A stretch of DNA of 64,000 nt. Source: Zhihengliuella halotolerans (GTDB lineage: Bacteria; Actinomycetota; Actinomycetes; Actinomycetales; Micrococcaceae). Below are positions 49,666-57,517 of this stretch, in pieces; the stretch's first letter is position 1, and every line of letters begins with the position of its first letter. Made by a program: the position numbers and the translations under genes. The stretch spans positions 2,666,001-2,730,000 of the forward strand of contig NZ_SHLA01000001.1 in assembly GCF_004217565.1 (NCBI RefSeq), read 5' to 3'. The notes beneath the pieces are model-generated. The model was not told the DNA's origin and searched no databases. It was given only the letters and a program-made list of their open reading frames with translations.

Positions 49666-50460
49666 TCACCCCCAGGTCATCTCGCCCGTGGCGACCTTCG
49701 CGCCGATCTGGGCGGCGATCTGCAGCCCGTGATCGGGGTAGCGCTCGAGCAGCGCTGTCGTGAGCGCGGCACCATCGTCGGCACCGGCCAACAACTCATC
49801 GAAGGTCACAAGGTACTCGCGGGTGGCCGCAATCGCTGACGCGTCGGCAGCCGTCCCCGGGAGCCGGTGGCCCGGGACGACGAGCTCCGGATCAAGGGCC
49901 GCCATCTGGTCCAGCAACGTCAGCCACTCGGCTCGTTCTTCCGCGGTGGGGGTGTCAGCGACCCAGACATGTTCACCCTGGAACAGGAGAACCCCGCCAA
50001 GGACCGAACGATCTTCGGCCTGCCACAGGTACGCGCGCTCCTCTGATCCTCGCATTTCGAAGACGTAGCCCTCGAGCACCTGGGGCTCGTCGAGCTGCTC
50101 GACGTCTACCAGCCTGGTCGGCAGATTGGCACCGAGTGTGCTCCAGGCCGCCAGTTTGCCCTCATACGAGGCGCGAATGTGCTCGATTGTCGAGGCGGTG
50201 GCGACGAAGCGCGCCTCCGGGAAGGCATCAGCGATGACTTCCGCACCGAAGTAGAAGTCAGGATCGCTGTGGCTGATGAAGACAGTGCGCAGCTCCTTTC
50301 CCGAGTCCAGAATGGCGGCCGCGAGCCGGTGCCCGTCCGCTCGAGTGAAGGCGGCATCGACAAGGAGGGCCTCGGAATCGCCCGTGACCAGGGTCGCCGT
50401 CTTGTTCTTGCTTCCCAGGGGAAAATCGAGATCGATGATGGTGTAGTTCAGAGCACTCAT
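49666..50460 (-). CDS. MBL-fold metallo-hydrolase
   Basis: 264 aa. The metal motif reads FISHSDPDFYFGAE, so the usual HxHxDH is altered to HSDPDFYF (two ligand His missing). VVPGHR later supplies another His. This variant occurs in a branch of MBL proteins (Vmh-like) of uncertain activity. ATG 50460 is preferred to the upstream ATG because MSALNYTIIDLDFPLGSKNKT starts the domain. Middle gene of the MarR-controlled operon. Confidence 0.87.
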   Translation of the reverse strand: MSALNYTIIDLDFPLGSKNKTATLVTGDSEALLVDAAFTRADGHRLAAAILDSGKELRTVFISHSDPDFYFGAEVIADAFPEARFVATASTIEHIRASYEGKLAAWSTLGANLPTRLVDVEQLDEPQVLEGYVFEMRGSEERAYLWQAEDRSVLGGVLLFQGEHVWVADTPTAEERAEWLTLLDQMAALDPELVVPGHRLPGTAADASAIAATREYLVTFDELLAGADDGAALTTALLERYPDHGLQIAAQIGAKVATGEMTWG

Positions 50461-50503
50461 ATCGCTTTTCTTCTTTCTGTTGAGGTTGGGGTGGGAGGTC
50501 GCG

Positions 50504-51196
50504 TCAGTAGCGTCCGGACGCGGGGACGCCGTCATCCGCCGCGTGGGAAGACGAGGCTGCCGTCAGCGCCGCACGGGCGTGCTCGAGGCGCCGCTCGATG
50601 TCATCGCTGCTCGCTGCCCCGGCGCCGAGCACCACGGAGCGCTGCCCATCAGCGACCAGAAGGGTGGGGAAACCGGAAACGCCGAGTTGTGCCGCCATGG
50701 CCAGATCCTCGCGGGCTGCCGTTTCCGACGCGGGCGAGAGGTATCCGCGTCGAGCTTCGTCAGGATCGAGCCCTTTCCGCGCCGCGACCCCCCCCCCCCC
50801 CCCCCCGATCGTCTGCGGGTCGGACAGGCTGAGCCCGTGGATGAAGAAGGCCTCGTGGAGGGTACGGATCATGCTCGGCATGCCCGACGGCGCGGACAAG
50901 GCCCGAAGCGCGGCCACACCGCGGGCCGCATCGGCGGAATCCATGGCAAAGGAACCTTCCGTCACCAGGTCCTCGTAGGCGCTGCCGAATTCAACACCGG
51001 TGCTGTCCGAAATCCTGGCGTTGATGTCGCGCACCGATCCGAATTCGCGAATCGGTCGAACACCGTTACCTGTGAAGAGTCCACCGGATACGACAGTGAC
51101 TTCCAGCTCGGGATGACGGCGAGCGATCGCCCCGAGAGTGTCGGTGAATCCGTAGGACCAGCCGCAGTAGGCGTCGAAGACGTAGATGAGATGCAT
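50504..51196 (-). CDS. DsbA family oxidoreductase (FrnE-like) with homopolymeric G tract
   Basis: 230 aa thioredoxin-fold protein, without signal peptide. The N-terminal strand LIYVFDAYCGWSYG holds the active site CGWS (only the first Cys is present), as in FrnE/2-hydroxychromene-isomerase-like DsbA proteins. The cis-Pro loop is GVSGFPTLLV. After SDPQTI there are six consecutive Gly, coded by a run of 19 G (19 C on the top strand), which relatives should not have. At the present length the frame is open. Leader GAGG, ATG 51196. First gene of the operon; the MarR palindrome is 60 bp upstream. Confidence 0.85.
   Translation of the reverse strand: MHLIYVFDAYCGWSYGFTDTLGAIARRHPELEVTVVSGGLFTGNGVRPIREFGSVRDINARISDSTGVEFGSAYEDLVTEGSFAMDSADAARGVAALRALSAPSGMPSMIRTLHEAFFIHGLSLSDPQTIGGGGGGVAARKGLDPDEARRGYLSPASETAAREDLAMAAQLGVSGFPTLLVADGQRSVVLGAGAASSDDIERRLEHARAALTAASSSHAADDGVPASGRY
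50788..50806. repeat. Homopolymer of 19 C inside the DsbA-like gene
   Basis: Top strand c at all positions 50788-50806. It is in the coding sequence, on the coding strand as G. Runs of this length slip readily during replication and can switch the frame on or off. Confidence 0.95.
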
Positions 51197-51255
51197 GAAA
51201 AGCCTCGCAAATGAGTGATTCCGGCACCCCTTGTGGCATACCCACTTTCAACAAC

Positions 51256-51275
51256 ATATCTGACGCGTCAGATAT
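51256..51275. promoter_or_regulatory. 20-bp perfect palindromic MarR operator
   Basis: atatctgacgcgtcagatat is its own reverse complement. It lies between the MarR stop (51324) and the DsbA-like start (51196), so it should repress the DsbA-like, metallo-hydrolase and NTF2-like operon. Confidence 0.75.
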
Positions 51276-51323
51276 TTCCTAGGTCTGCATCACAGAAAAA
51301 TCGTGACGCCGAACATCCCCGGC

Positions 51324-51815
51324 TCAGGGCAGGAGAGGCGTGACGTTCGCCGCGGCGCGACTGAGAGTGCGCAGATCTTCAGCGAAGGCCTTCCTGCGAT
51401 CCGCCGACAGCGCCTGGACGAAGATCTTCTCGACGTTGTCTCGGTGCCACCGCGACACCTGGACCGTTGTCCGCTCGCCCATCGGGGTCAACCTGACGAG
51501 GCGAGCACGCGCATCCCGGGGGTCGACTGTCCGCTCCACCAGGCCAGCAGTCTCCATCCGGTCAACGACTCGCGTCGCACCACCGGTGGTCAGCACCTGC
51601 TCACGGCTGATGTGGCGCATGGAGACCCCCTCCCCACCCGCGCGTCCGATGATGAGCAGCACCTCGAAGAAGAGATGACTGATCCCGAATTCCCTCTCCA
51701 GCGCCGCGCCGAGCCCATGACCGAAGCGGCCCGCCGAACCGAGGAACCTGCCGAAAAGCACAATCGTCTCGTCGTCGGCCGCCTCCTTCGGCGTCGTGAT
51801 GTCACGTCCGCTCAC
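51324..51815 (-). CDS. MarR family transcriptional regulator of the DsbA-like operon
   Basis: 163 aa from GTG 51815 (AGAGAGG leader); GTG 51833 would be an alternative. Winged helix: ISHLFFEVLLIIGRAGGEGVSMRHISREQVLTTGGATRVVDRMETAGLVERTVDPRDARARLVRLT. It lies immediately upstream of and co-directional with its probable target operon, whose promoter carries the 20-bp palindrome. Likely de-repressed by a redox or phenolic signal. No Cys in the wing region. Confidence 0.9.
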   Translation of the reverse strand: MSGRDITTPKEAADDETIVLFGRFLGSAGRFGHGLGAALEREFGISHLFFEVLLIIGRAGGEGVSMRHISREQVLTTGGATRVVDRMETAGLVERTVDPRDARARLVRLTPMGERTTVQVSRWHRDNVEKIFVQALSADRRKAFAEDLRTLSRAAANVTPLLP

Positions 51816-51904
51816 AGCTACCTCTCTTTCCACGCTCCCATTGTCACCCCTCCGCGTGGAGTCTCACCCGTGCGGGTCGGCGACGGCCCCTGCGTCGTTT
51901 CGTC

Positions 51905-51934
51905 TCGACGCAATCGTTCTACCCCGCGTAGAAT
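51905..51934 (+). promoter_or_regulatory. Promoter with overlapping palindrome for the copper-type operon
   Basis: -35 TCGACG (51905-51910), 18-bp spacer, -10 TAGAAT (51929-51934). A dyad ttctac-cccgc-gtagaa (51917-51933) covers the spacer and -10, an obvious repressor site. CsoR-like control would fit, but the sequence is not a textbook CsoR box. Confidence 0.5.
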
Positions 51935-51977
51935 CACGCTGGGTCGGGATCGTCCCAACTCAGCGACCGGAGGCGAC

Positions 51978-52736
51978 ATGCAAGAGCGGCACGAACGCGT
52001 CCTGCGCGCCGTCGTCTCCGCGCTCGTCAGCACCTTCGCCACCGCCTGCGCCCACGACCTCGGCGGCGGCCACTTCCCGCATCCCGCGGTCCTCGCGCTG
52101 GTCTTCGCCGTCGCGGTTCCGCTGTGCCTCGTCGCCGGCGGCCGGCGGGTCACCCTAGCAACGCTCGCCGCCTCCGTCGCCGCCGCGCAAGTCCTGCTGC
52201 ATGGGGCGTTCACGTTGATCGCGCCGCAGGTTGGCTCCGCGGCACTCTCGGAAACACTGAGCACGACGGCGTCAGGCCCCCACGCGCACCACCTGCCCTC
52301 CGGCGCCCTGGCCCAAGCCGCCGCCGAGCACGCGGGACGAGCTTCTGCGCCCGGCACGCACATGATCGGCACTCACGTGCTGGCCGGCGTCGCCACCCTC
52401 GTCGCGCTGCGGGCAGGCACCGAGGCCCTGCGCCGGATCGCGGCCGCCCTGCTCCTCGCGACAACAGGCTCCCTCGCAGCCGGACGCAGTGCGGCCCGGG
52501 CGGTTGCACGCGCGGCCGCGGCCCTGTCGAGCGCCGTCACTTCATGTGCAGAGGGCGGTCTCTTGGCCTGCGCCCTGCTGCTCGCCGGAACCGGCGCCAC
52601 CGCCGGAACGCGGTGGGCGCGCCTCGTCGCCGCCGGGTCGACGCCCACCCAACTGCGTTCGCGATTCCTCGCCGCGACGCTGGTACTGCGCGGACCGCCG
52701 GCACCCTCCTCACCCCGGTACGACCTGGCCGCCTGA
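51978..52736 (+). CDS. His-containing membrane protein preceding ycnI
   Basis: 252 aa. N-terminal hydrophobic segments (about 8-28, 35-55, 60-85), then an extracytoplasmic loop with HAHHLP and EHAGRASAPGTHMIGTH, which supplies many His for metal binding, followed by helices rich in Ala/Arg. ATG 51978 with GGAGG. No family is certain; comparable genes stand before ycnI in actinobacterial copper acquisition operons. 58 bp upstream of the ycnI-like gene. Confidence 0.7.
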   Translation: MQERHERVLRAVVSALVSTFATACAHDLGGGHFPHPAVLALVFAVAVPLCLVAGGRRVTLATLAASVAAAQVLLHGAFTLIAPQVGSAALSETLSTTASGPHAHHLPSGALAQAAAEHAGRASAPGTHMIGTHVLAGVATLVALRAGTEALRRIAAALLLATTGSLAAGRSAARAVARAAAALSSAVTSCAEGGLLACALLLAGTGATAGTRWARLVAAGSTPTQLRSRFLAATLVLRGPPAPSSPRYDLAA

Positions 52737-52794
52737 AGCGCGGCCGACCACACTTCGCGGCGCGCCGTGGCGCCCGCACACGAGGAGAAAAACC

Positions 52795-53565
52795 ATGCGC
52801 AAGAACACTTCGATGACCCCTGCCCGCGCCACCTCCGGACCCCGCACCAGAGGACGCGCGGGCGCCCGGGCGACGGCCGGCGTCGTGCTGGCCTCTGCCG
52901 CCGCACTCGCCTTCCCGGCAACCGCGAGCGCCCACGTGGACGTCGACTCGACGACGACGGCGGCCGGCGGGTACGCGACGCTGACGTTCGCGATCGGGCA
53001 CGGCTGCGAGGGCTCGCCGACCGAGTCCGTGACGGTCGACTTCCCGGCCGAGATCGGCAGCGTCAAGGCAACCGCCAAGCCCGGCTGGGACGCGACCGTC
53101 AGCGACGACGGCGGGACGCACTCGGTGACCTACACGGCGGAGGAGCCCCTGCCGGACGAGCTGCGCGACACGATCGAGATCGCGGCCCTGCTGCCGCTCG
53201 ACGGCGAGGCCGGCGATGTCCTGACGTTCCCCGTCACGCAGGTCTGCACCGACGGCGAGCTCCTCTGGGATCAGGGCGCCGAGGACGGAGCCGAGCCGGA
53301 GATGCCGGCACCCCAGCTGACACTGACCGCCGCCGCGGACGACGCCGGCGCGGGCGAGCACGCCGGCCACGGCGGGGGTGCGGCTGCGGCCGAGCCGGAG
53401 GACGACGAGCACGCCGTCCACAACGCCGAGCTCGGCGCCGATACCACCAGCAGCGCGGACGAACAGGCCCGCGCGATCGGCACCGGCGGCCTGATCGTCG
53501 GCGTCCTGGGCATCGCGCTCGCCACGGTCGCGCTGCGGCGCCAGCAGCGCGGGTCGAAGGGATGA
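52795..53565 (+). CDS. YcnI family (DUF1775) copper-binding protein
   Basis: 256 aa. Signal peptide ending ...PATASA, so mature protein starts HVDVDST with the N-terminal His that makes the monohistidine Cu(II) brace in YcnI. A cupredoxin-like beta-sandwich follows (YATLTFAIGHGCEGSPTESVTVDFPAEI, GWDATV with conserved Trp). A His/Glu/Ala-rich linker (EHAGHGGG) and a C-terminal membrane helix (GGLIVGVLGIALATVAL) anchor it to the membrane. ATG 52795 with GAGGAG leader; it overlaps the PepSY gene by ATGA. Confidence 0.9.
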   Translation: MRKNTSMTPARATSGPRTRGRAGARATAGVVLASAAALAFPATASAHVDVDSTTTAAGGYATLTFAIGHGCEGSPTESVTVDFPAEIGSVKATAKPGWDATVSDDGGTHSVTYTAEEPLPDELRDTIEIAALLPLDGEAGDVLTFPVTQVCTDGELLWDQGAEDGAEPEMPAPQLTLTAAADDAGAGEHAGHGGGAAAAEPEDDEHAVHNAELGADTTSSADEQARAIGTGGLIVGVLGIALATVALRRQQRGSKG

Positions 53566-54878
53566 GGCCCTGGTTCGGTCCGCTCGTCAGGCGCCTGCAC
53601 TTCTACGCGGGGCTCTTCATCGGCCCGTTCATCTTGGTCGCGGCGCTCTCGGGGGTCGTCTACGCGGTCACGCCCACGATCGAGAACGCCGTCTACGAAC
53701 ACGAGCTGACGGCGCCCGCGTACGATCGCGTGGCGGACGCCCGGCCGCTGGCCGAACAGCTCGATGCCGCCGATGACTCGCTCACCAGTGCGGGCTACGA
53801 GCTGTCCGCTGTGCGCCCGGCCCCGGAACCCGGGTCGACGACGCGCATCATGTACACGCACCCGGACCTGAGGGAGAGCGAGACGCACGCGGTCTTCGTC
53901 GACCCGACGTCGCTCGAAGTCCGGGGCGCCGAGACCGTCTACGGGACCAGCGGGGCGCTGCCGCTGCGGACCGCCGTCTCGCAGTTCCACCGGCACTTGG
54001 GGCTCGGCGACGTCGGCCGGCTCTACAGCGAGATGGCGGCCAGCTGGCTCTGGCTTGTCGCTCTCGGCGGCCTCGCCCTCTGGCTGCTGGGGCGGCGCCG
54101 CAGCTCCCCGGCCAAGACGAAGTCCGGGCACGGCAAGCTCTCGCGACTGCACGGGACGGTCGGCGTCTGGGTTCTGCTCGGCGCACTGTTCCTCTCGGCG
54201 ACGGGCCTGACGTGGTCGGCGTACGCGGGCGCCAACGTGTCCGACCTCCGCTCGACTCTGGGCTGGACCACCCCCACGGTCTCGACGAGTCTGGAGGACT
54301 CCGGCACCACCTCGCCGGCCCGCCCGCCCGGAGGCCCGATACCGAAGGAGACGACCGGCGAGAGACTCGACGCCGTCTGGGCCTCCGCGAAGTCGGAGAA
54401 CATCGACACGGACCTCGTGGAGATCAAGCCCGGCGGGGACGCCTCGAGCGCATGGACGGTCACCGAGATCCAGCGCAGCTTCCCCACCAAGGTCGACGCG
54501 ATCGCCATCGACCCTGCCACCCTGCAGGCCGTGGACCGGGCGGACTTCGCCGACTATTCGGTCCCGGCGAAGCTCGCGCGCTGGGGCGTCGACCTCCATA
54601 TGGGCGCCCTGTTCGGAATGGCCAACCAGGTCGCGTTGGCGGTTCTGGGGCTCGCCGTCGCCACGCTGGTGGTGCTCGGCTATTCGATGTGGTTCAAGCG
54701 CGGTCCGGGGCGGGCGCCGCGGGCCCTCGGACTCGTGCGAGCGCCCTGGTGGGGACTTCTGCTCGTCCTCGGGGTCGCCGCGGGCATCGGTCTCTTCCTG
54801 CCGCTGCTCGGTTTGAGTCTGGCCGCCTTCGTCGTCGTCGACGGAGTCGTCGCCGCGCTGACCAGCAGGACGCGCTAG
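53562..54878 (+). CDS. PepSY domain-containing membrane protein
   Basis: 438 aa. PepSY_TM architecture: RRLHFYAGLFIGPFILVAALSGVVYA at the start, two PepSY sandwich domains in the extracytoplasmic loops, RLHGTVGVWVLLGALFLSATGLTW in the middle, and three hydrophobic segments at the end. Proteins of this type span the membrane with ferric or cupric reductase relatives. ATG 53562 overlaps the ycnI-like stop. With the His-rich protein and YcnI it forms one operon, probably for uptake or reduction of copper. Confidence 0.9.
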   Translation: MRPWFGPLVRRLHFYAGLFIGPFILVAALSGVVYAVTPTIENAVYEHELTAPAYDRVADARPLAEQLDAADDSLTSAGYELSAVRPAPEPGSTTRIMYTHPDLRESETHAVFVDPTSLEVRGAETVYGTSGALPLRTAVSQFHRHLGLGDVGRLYSEMAASWLWLVALGGLALWLLGRRRSSPAKTKSGHGKLSRLHGTVGVWVLLGALFLSATGLTWSAYAGANVSDLRSTLGWTTPTVSTSLEDSGTTSPARPPGGPIPKETTGERLDAVWASAKSENIDTDLVEIKPGGDASSAWTVTEIQRSFPTKVDAIAIDPATLQAVDRADFADYSVPAKLARWGVDLHMGALFGMANQVALAVLGLAVATLVVLGYSMWFKRGPGRAPRALGLVRAPWWGLLLVLGVAAGIGLFLPLLGLSLAAFVVVDGVVAALTSRTR

Positions 54879-54886
54879 CTCTGCTG

Positions 54887-54912
54887 CGGGCCGCCTCGAC
54901 CGGCGGTCCGCG
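54887..54912. terminator. Hairpin after the PepSY gene
   Basis: cgggccgcc and ggcggtccg pair with one mismatch around tcgacc, nine bases behind the stop at 54878. Weak but well placed. Confidence 0.4.
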
Positions 54913-55096
54913 GCATGGCCCCGGCATGAGGTTGGACCTTAAACCACCAGTCAGCTCCAAAGTTTCGCCAAAGAGGCCCTAGACCGGGCCGGCTTTAAGG
55001 GATAAGTTATGACCATCCGGGTCCGCCATTCGGGCCGGGCTGTTCGGTTGAGCGTTCGACCACTCGCGTCATCACGAATATCGAAGGATGTCTCCC

Positions 55097-55849
55097 ATGC
55101 AGACCCCATCACTCCCCACCCGACTCCTCGCCGAGTTCCTCGGCACGTTCGTCCTCGTCTTCGGCGGATGCGGCTCCGCGGTCTTCGCCGCGTCGGTTCT
55201 CACCGACGACTCCATCAATATGGGCATCGGCTTCCTCGGCGTCGCCCTCGCCTTCGGCCTCACCGTCCTGGTCATGGCCTACGCCGTCGGCCACATCTCC
55301 GGCGGCCACTTCAACCCGGCCGTCACGCTCGGCGCCGTGATCGCCGGCCGTGCCGAGTGGAAGGACGTCATCCCGTACTGGGTCTCGCAGATCATCGGTG
55401 CCACCGTGGCCGGCGCCATCCTGCTGGCCATCGCGACGGGCAAGGACGGGTTCGACCCGGTGGCCTCCGGCTTCGCGACCAACGGATATGCGGAGCGCTC
55501 GCCGGACGGCTACTCGCTCGCAGCGGTACTGATCGCCGAAATCGTCCTCACCGCGATCTTCCTGTACGTCATCCTCGGCGCAACCGATCGGCGCGCCCCG
55601 GTGGGTTTCGCCCCGGTAGCCATCGGTTTGGCCCTGACGCTCATCCACCTCGTGTCGATCCCGATCAGCAACACCTCGGTCAACCCCGCCCGCTCGCTCG
55701 GCGTCGCCTGGTTCGCCGGACCCGACGCGCTCATCCAGGTCTGGGCGTTCGTCCTCGCCCCGCTCATCGGCGCGGCGATCGCCGGTTTCACCTACAAGAT
55801 GCTCTTCCCGGATCCCGAGGCTGCGGAGCCCCTGATCGGCAAGGCCTGA
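55097..55849 (+). CDS. Aquaporin Z-like MIP channel
   Basis: 250 aa, six membrane helices and two half-helices with [18 protein letters not shown] and [14 protein letters not shown]. Arg after the second NPA and His in helix 5 ([21 protein letters not shown]) are the AqpZ selectivity-filter pattern, so water rather than glycerol is expected. ATG 55097 with GAAGG nine bases before; ATG 55088 is too close to that leader. The 200 bp in front hold no other clear gene. Confidence 0.93.
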   Translation: MQTPSLPTRLLAEFLGTFVLVFGGCGSAVFAASVLTDDSINMGIGFLGVALAFGLTVLVMAYAVGHISGGHFNPAVTLGAVIAGRAEWKDVIPYWVSQIIGATVAGAILLAIATGKDGFDPVASGFATNGYAERSPDGYSLAAVLIAEIVLTAIFLYVILGATDRRAPVGFAPVAIGLALTLIHLVSIPISNTSVNPARSLGVAWFAGPDALIQVWAFVLAPLIGAAIAGFTYKMLFPDPEAAEPLIGKA

Positions 55850-55891
55850 GGCTCCCGGTGCCGCCCCGCCGTCGGGCGCGGGACGTCGCGC

Positions 55892-56584
55892 TCAGCCCTG
55901 TTCGAGCGTCAGCTGGAACTCCACGGCACCTTCCGGCTCCACTGAGACGAAGCCGAGGTCCGGCGCTTCGACACCGTAGTCCTCGAACGTGATCGGGATG
56001 CTGCCGGCGACCTCGACCTCGTCGCCGGCAGCCACCGCCTGCAGTGGGAAGGAGACCGTGTTGACGACCCCGGCGATCGTGAGGTCGCCCGTCGCCTCGA
56101 ACGCGTCGCCGTCACCGACCCCGACCACGGGTTCTGTCAGCGTGAACGTCGCCGTCGGGAACTCGTCCGTTCGCAGCGCCGTCGAACGGAAGTACTCGTC
56201 TCGATTCGCGGCGTCGGTGGCGATCGAGGCCACGTCGACCTCGATCTCCGCGTCCGTGAGTGCGTTCCCGTCCACCGTGAACGTCCCCGTCACGCGGTCG
56301 GTTCGCCCCGTGACCGTCACGTCTGTCCCGTTGAGAACCTCGTCCACGCGATAGCCCGCCTCAGATTCGTCGGCGACGGACCATGTGCCGGTCAGGTCCT
56401 GTACTGCACCGTCCTCCAGCGAGGACGACGGCGCCTCTGGCACCGCGGAGACAGTGGGCACGGCGGCAGCTTCGCCGGCGACGAGGTCCCGGTACAACGC
56501 CGGACCGGCAGTTGCCGCCACGGCGCCGAGCACGACGACGCCGGCAACAGTCGAGCCGAGGATGATCTTGGTTCGCTTCTTCAT
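55892..56584 (-). CDS. YceI family protein, membrane-anchored
   Basis: 230 aa. One N-terminal membrane segment (IILGSTVAGVVVLGAVAATAG) acts as an uncleaved anchor, then a short Ala/Pro/Ser linker, and a YceI lipocalin-like barrel (GTWSVADESEAGYRVDEVLNG, RTDRVTGTFTVDGNALTDAEIEVDVASI, YFRSTALRTDEFPTATFTLTE). These barrels bind isoprenoid quinones or similar lipids in the envelope. Convergent with the aquaporin gene, 42 bp between stops. Confidence 0.9.
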   Translation of the reverse strand: MKKRTKIILGSTVAGVVVLGAVAATAGPALYRDLVAGEAAAVPTVSAVPEAPSSSLEDGAVQDLTGTWSVADESEAGYRVDEVLNGTDVTVTGRTDRVTGTFTVDGNALTDAEIEVDVASIATDAANRDEYFRSTALRTDEFPTATFTLTEPVVGVGDGDAFEATGDLTIAGVVNTVSFPLQAVAAGDEVEVAGSIPITFEDYGVEAPDLGFVSVEPEGAVEFQLTLEQG

Positions 56585-56759
56585 CTACGTGTTCCTATTC
56601 TCGTGGCCGCGGTCGGTGACAGATTCGTCTCCACCGGAATTAACACGCTTCCGCGGTGCCCCGAGTTCCGCCCCCGGACTTCCCGACTCGCGAACAGCAG
56701 GGTCCGGCCGGCACCGGATCGCTCCGGCTGAGGAACGCATCACAGAACGCGCTCGCTAT

Positions 56760-56788
56760 TTGTACTGACCGGTCAGTTCGAATACGAT
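56760..56788 (+). promoter_or_regulatory. Promoter and TetR operator of the YhgE operon
   Basis: -35-like TTGTAC (56760-56765), 17 bp, -10-like TACGAT (56783-56788). The perfect palindrome actgaccggtcagt (56764-56777) covers the spacer. The GTG start at 56795 is seven bases after the -10, so a leaderless mRNA is likely. The TetR gene at the end of the operon is the expected repressor. Confidence 0.6.
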
Positions 56789-56794
56789 GGCCGT

Positions 56795-57517
56795 GTGCTC
56801 CTCGCAGACTCGCTGTCCATCGACGGCCACCACGCCCCGCTACTGCGCCCCACCTCCCTAGTGGCGCCCGCCTCCGAACTCACCATCGTCTCCGCCCCGA
56901 CCCAGGAGAGTCGCACCGCGCTGTCCCTGGGCCTGAGCGCGCGCATGAAGCCCGACGGCGGCTCCGTCGCGTGGGAGGCCGATGCGGACATCAGCGCGGT
57001 GCGCCATGTCTCCGCACTCGTCGACTCCCCCGAGATCAACGAGCCGGAACAGCACTTGCGCGTCAAGGACCTCGTAGCCGAGGATCTGGCACTGCTGCCC
57101 GGCCCTTTCTGGGGCACAGTCTCCCCCGCGCGCTGGCTCGCGTCCCACCGGCTCGACCACCTCGCGAACGAGTGGGTCGACGCAATCGACGCCGAGGATC
57201 GACTGCACCTGCTCGCGTCGCTGAGCCTGCAGGATTCCAACGTCAAACTGCTCGTCTTCGACTCGCCGGACCGTCACGATCTGGCCGATTCCGACTGGGT
57301 CCGGATCCTGCAGAGCGTCGCCGCCGGCCGCCGGCAGCCCGCCGTCGTCGCCGTCGTCCAGCGCATCCCGGAGGAGTGGGACGGCCGTACGGCGGTCGCC
57401 GAGCAGGACAACCTCCCCCACCCTGCACTCGAGACGGCCGCCGCGGCAGAGAACGCCTCGGAGCCCGACGCTGACACGACGGCCCTGGACACGACTGATC
57501 GGGAGACCGACGCATGA
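56795..57517 (+). CDS. Degenerate ABC-type ATPase-like partner of YhgE/Pip
   Basis: 240 aa. The outline is an ABC nucleotide-binding domain, but Walker A reads SAPTQESRTALS (no GxxGxGKS; Arg in place of Lys) and the Walker B strand reads VKLLVFDSPDRHD, with no LSGGQ signature. It should not hydrolyse ATP in the usual manner. Similar genes precede YhgE/Pip genes in many actinobacteria. The GTG at 56795 has no Shine-Dalgarno but lies at the predicted transcription start. Stop overlaps yhgE start by ATGA. The last 40 residues are Ala/Asp/Thr-rich. Confidence 0.82.
   Translation: MLLADSLSIDGHHAPLLRPTSLVAPASELTIVSAPTQESRTALSLGLSARMKPDGGSVAWEADADISAVRHVSALVDSPEINEPEQHLRVKDLVAEDLALLPGPFWGTVSPARWLASHRLDHLANEWVDAIDAEDRLHLLASLSLQDSNVKLLVFDSPDRHDLADSDWVRILQSVAAGRRQPAVVAVVQRIPEEWDGRTAVAEQDNLPHPALETAAAAENASEPDADTTALDTTDRETDA

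Noticed and set aside
50488-51214. Plus-strand frames across the poly-C tract coding for poly-Pro
   Set aside because: Antisense of the DsbA-like gene; the minus frame contains the CGWSYG and GVSGFPTLLV motifs.
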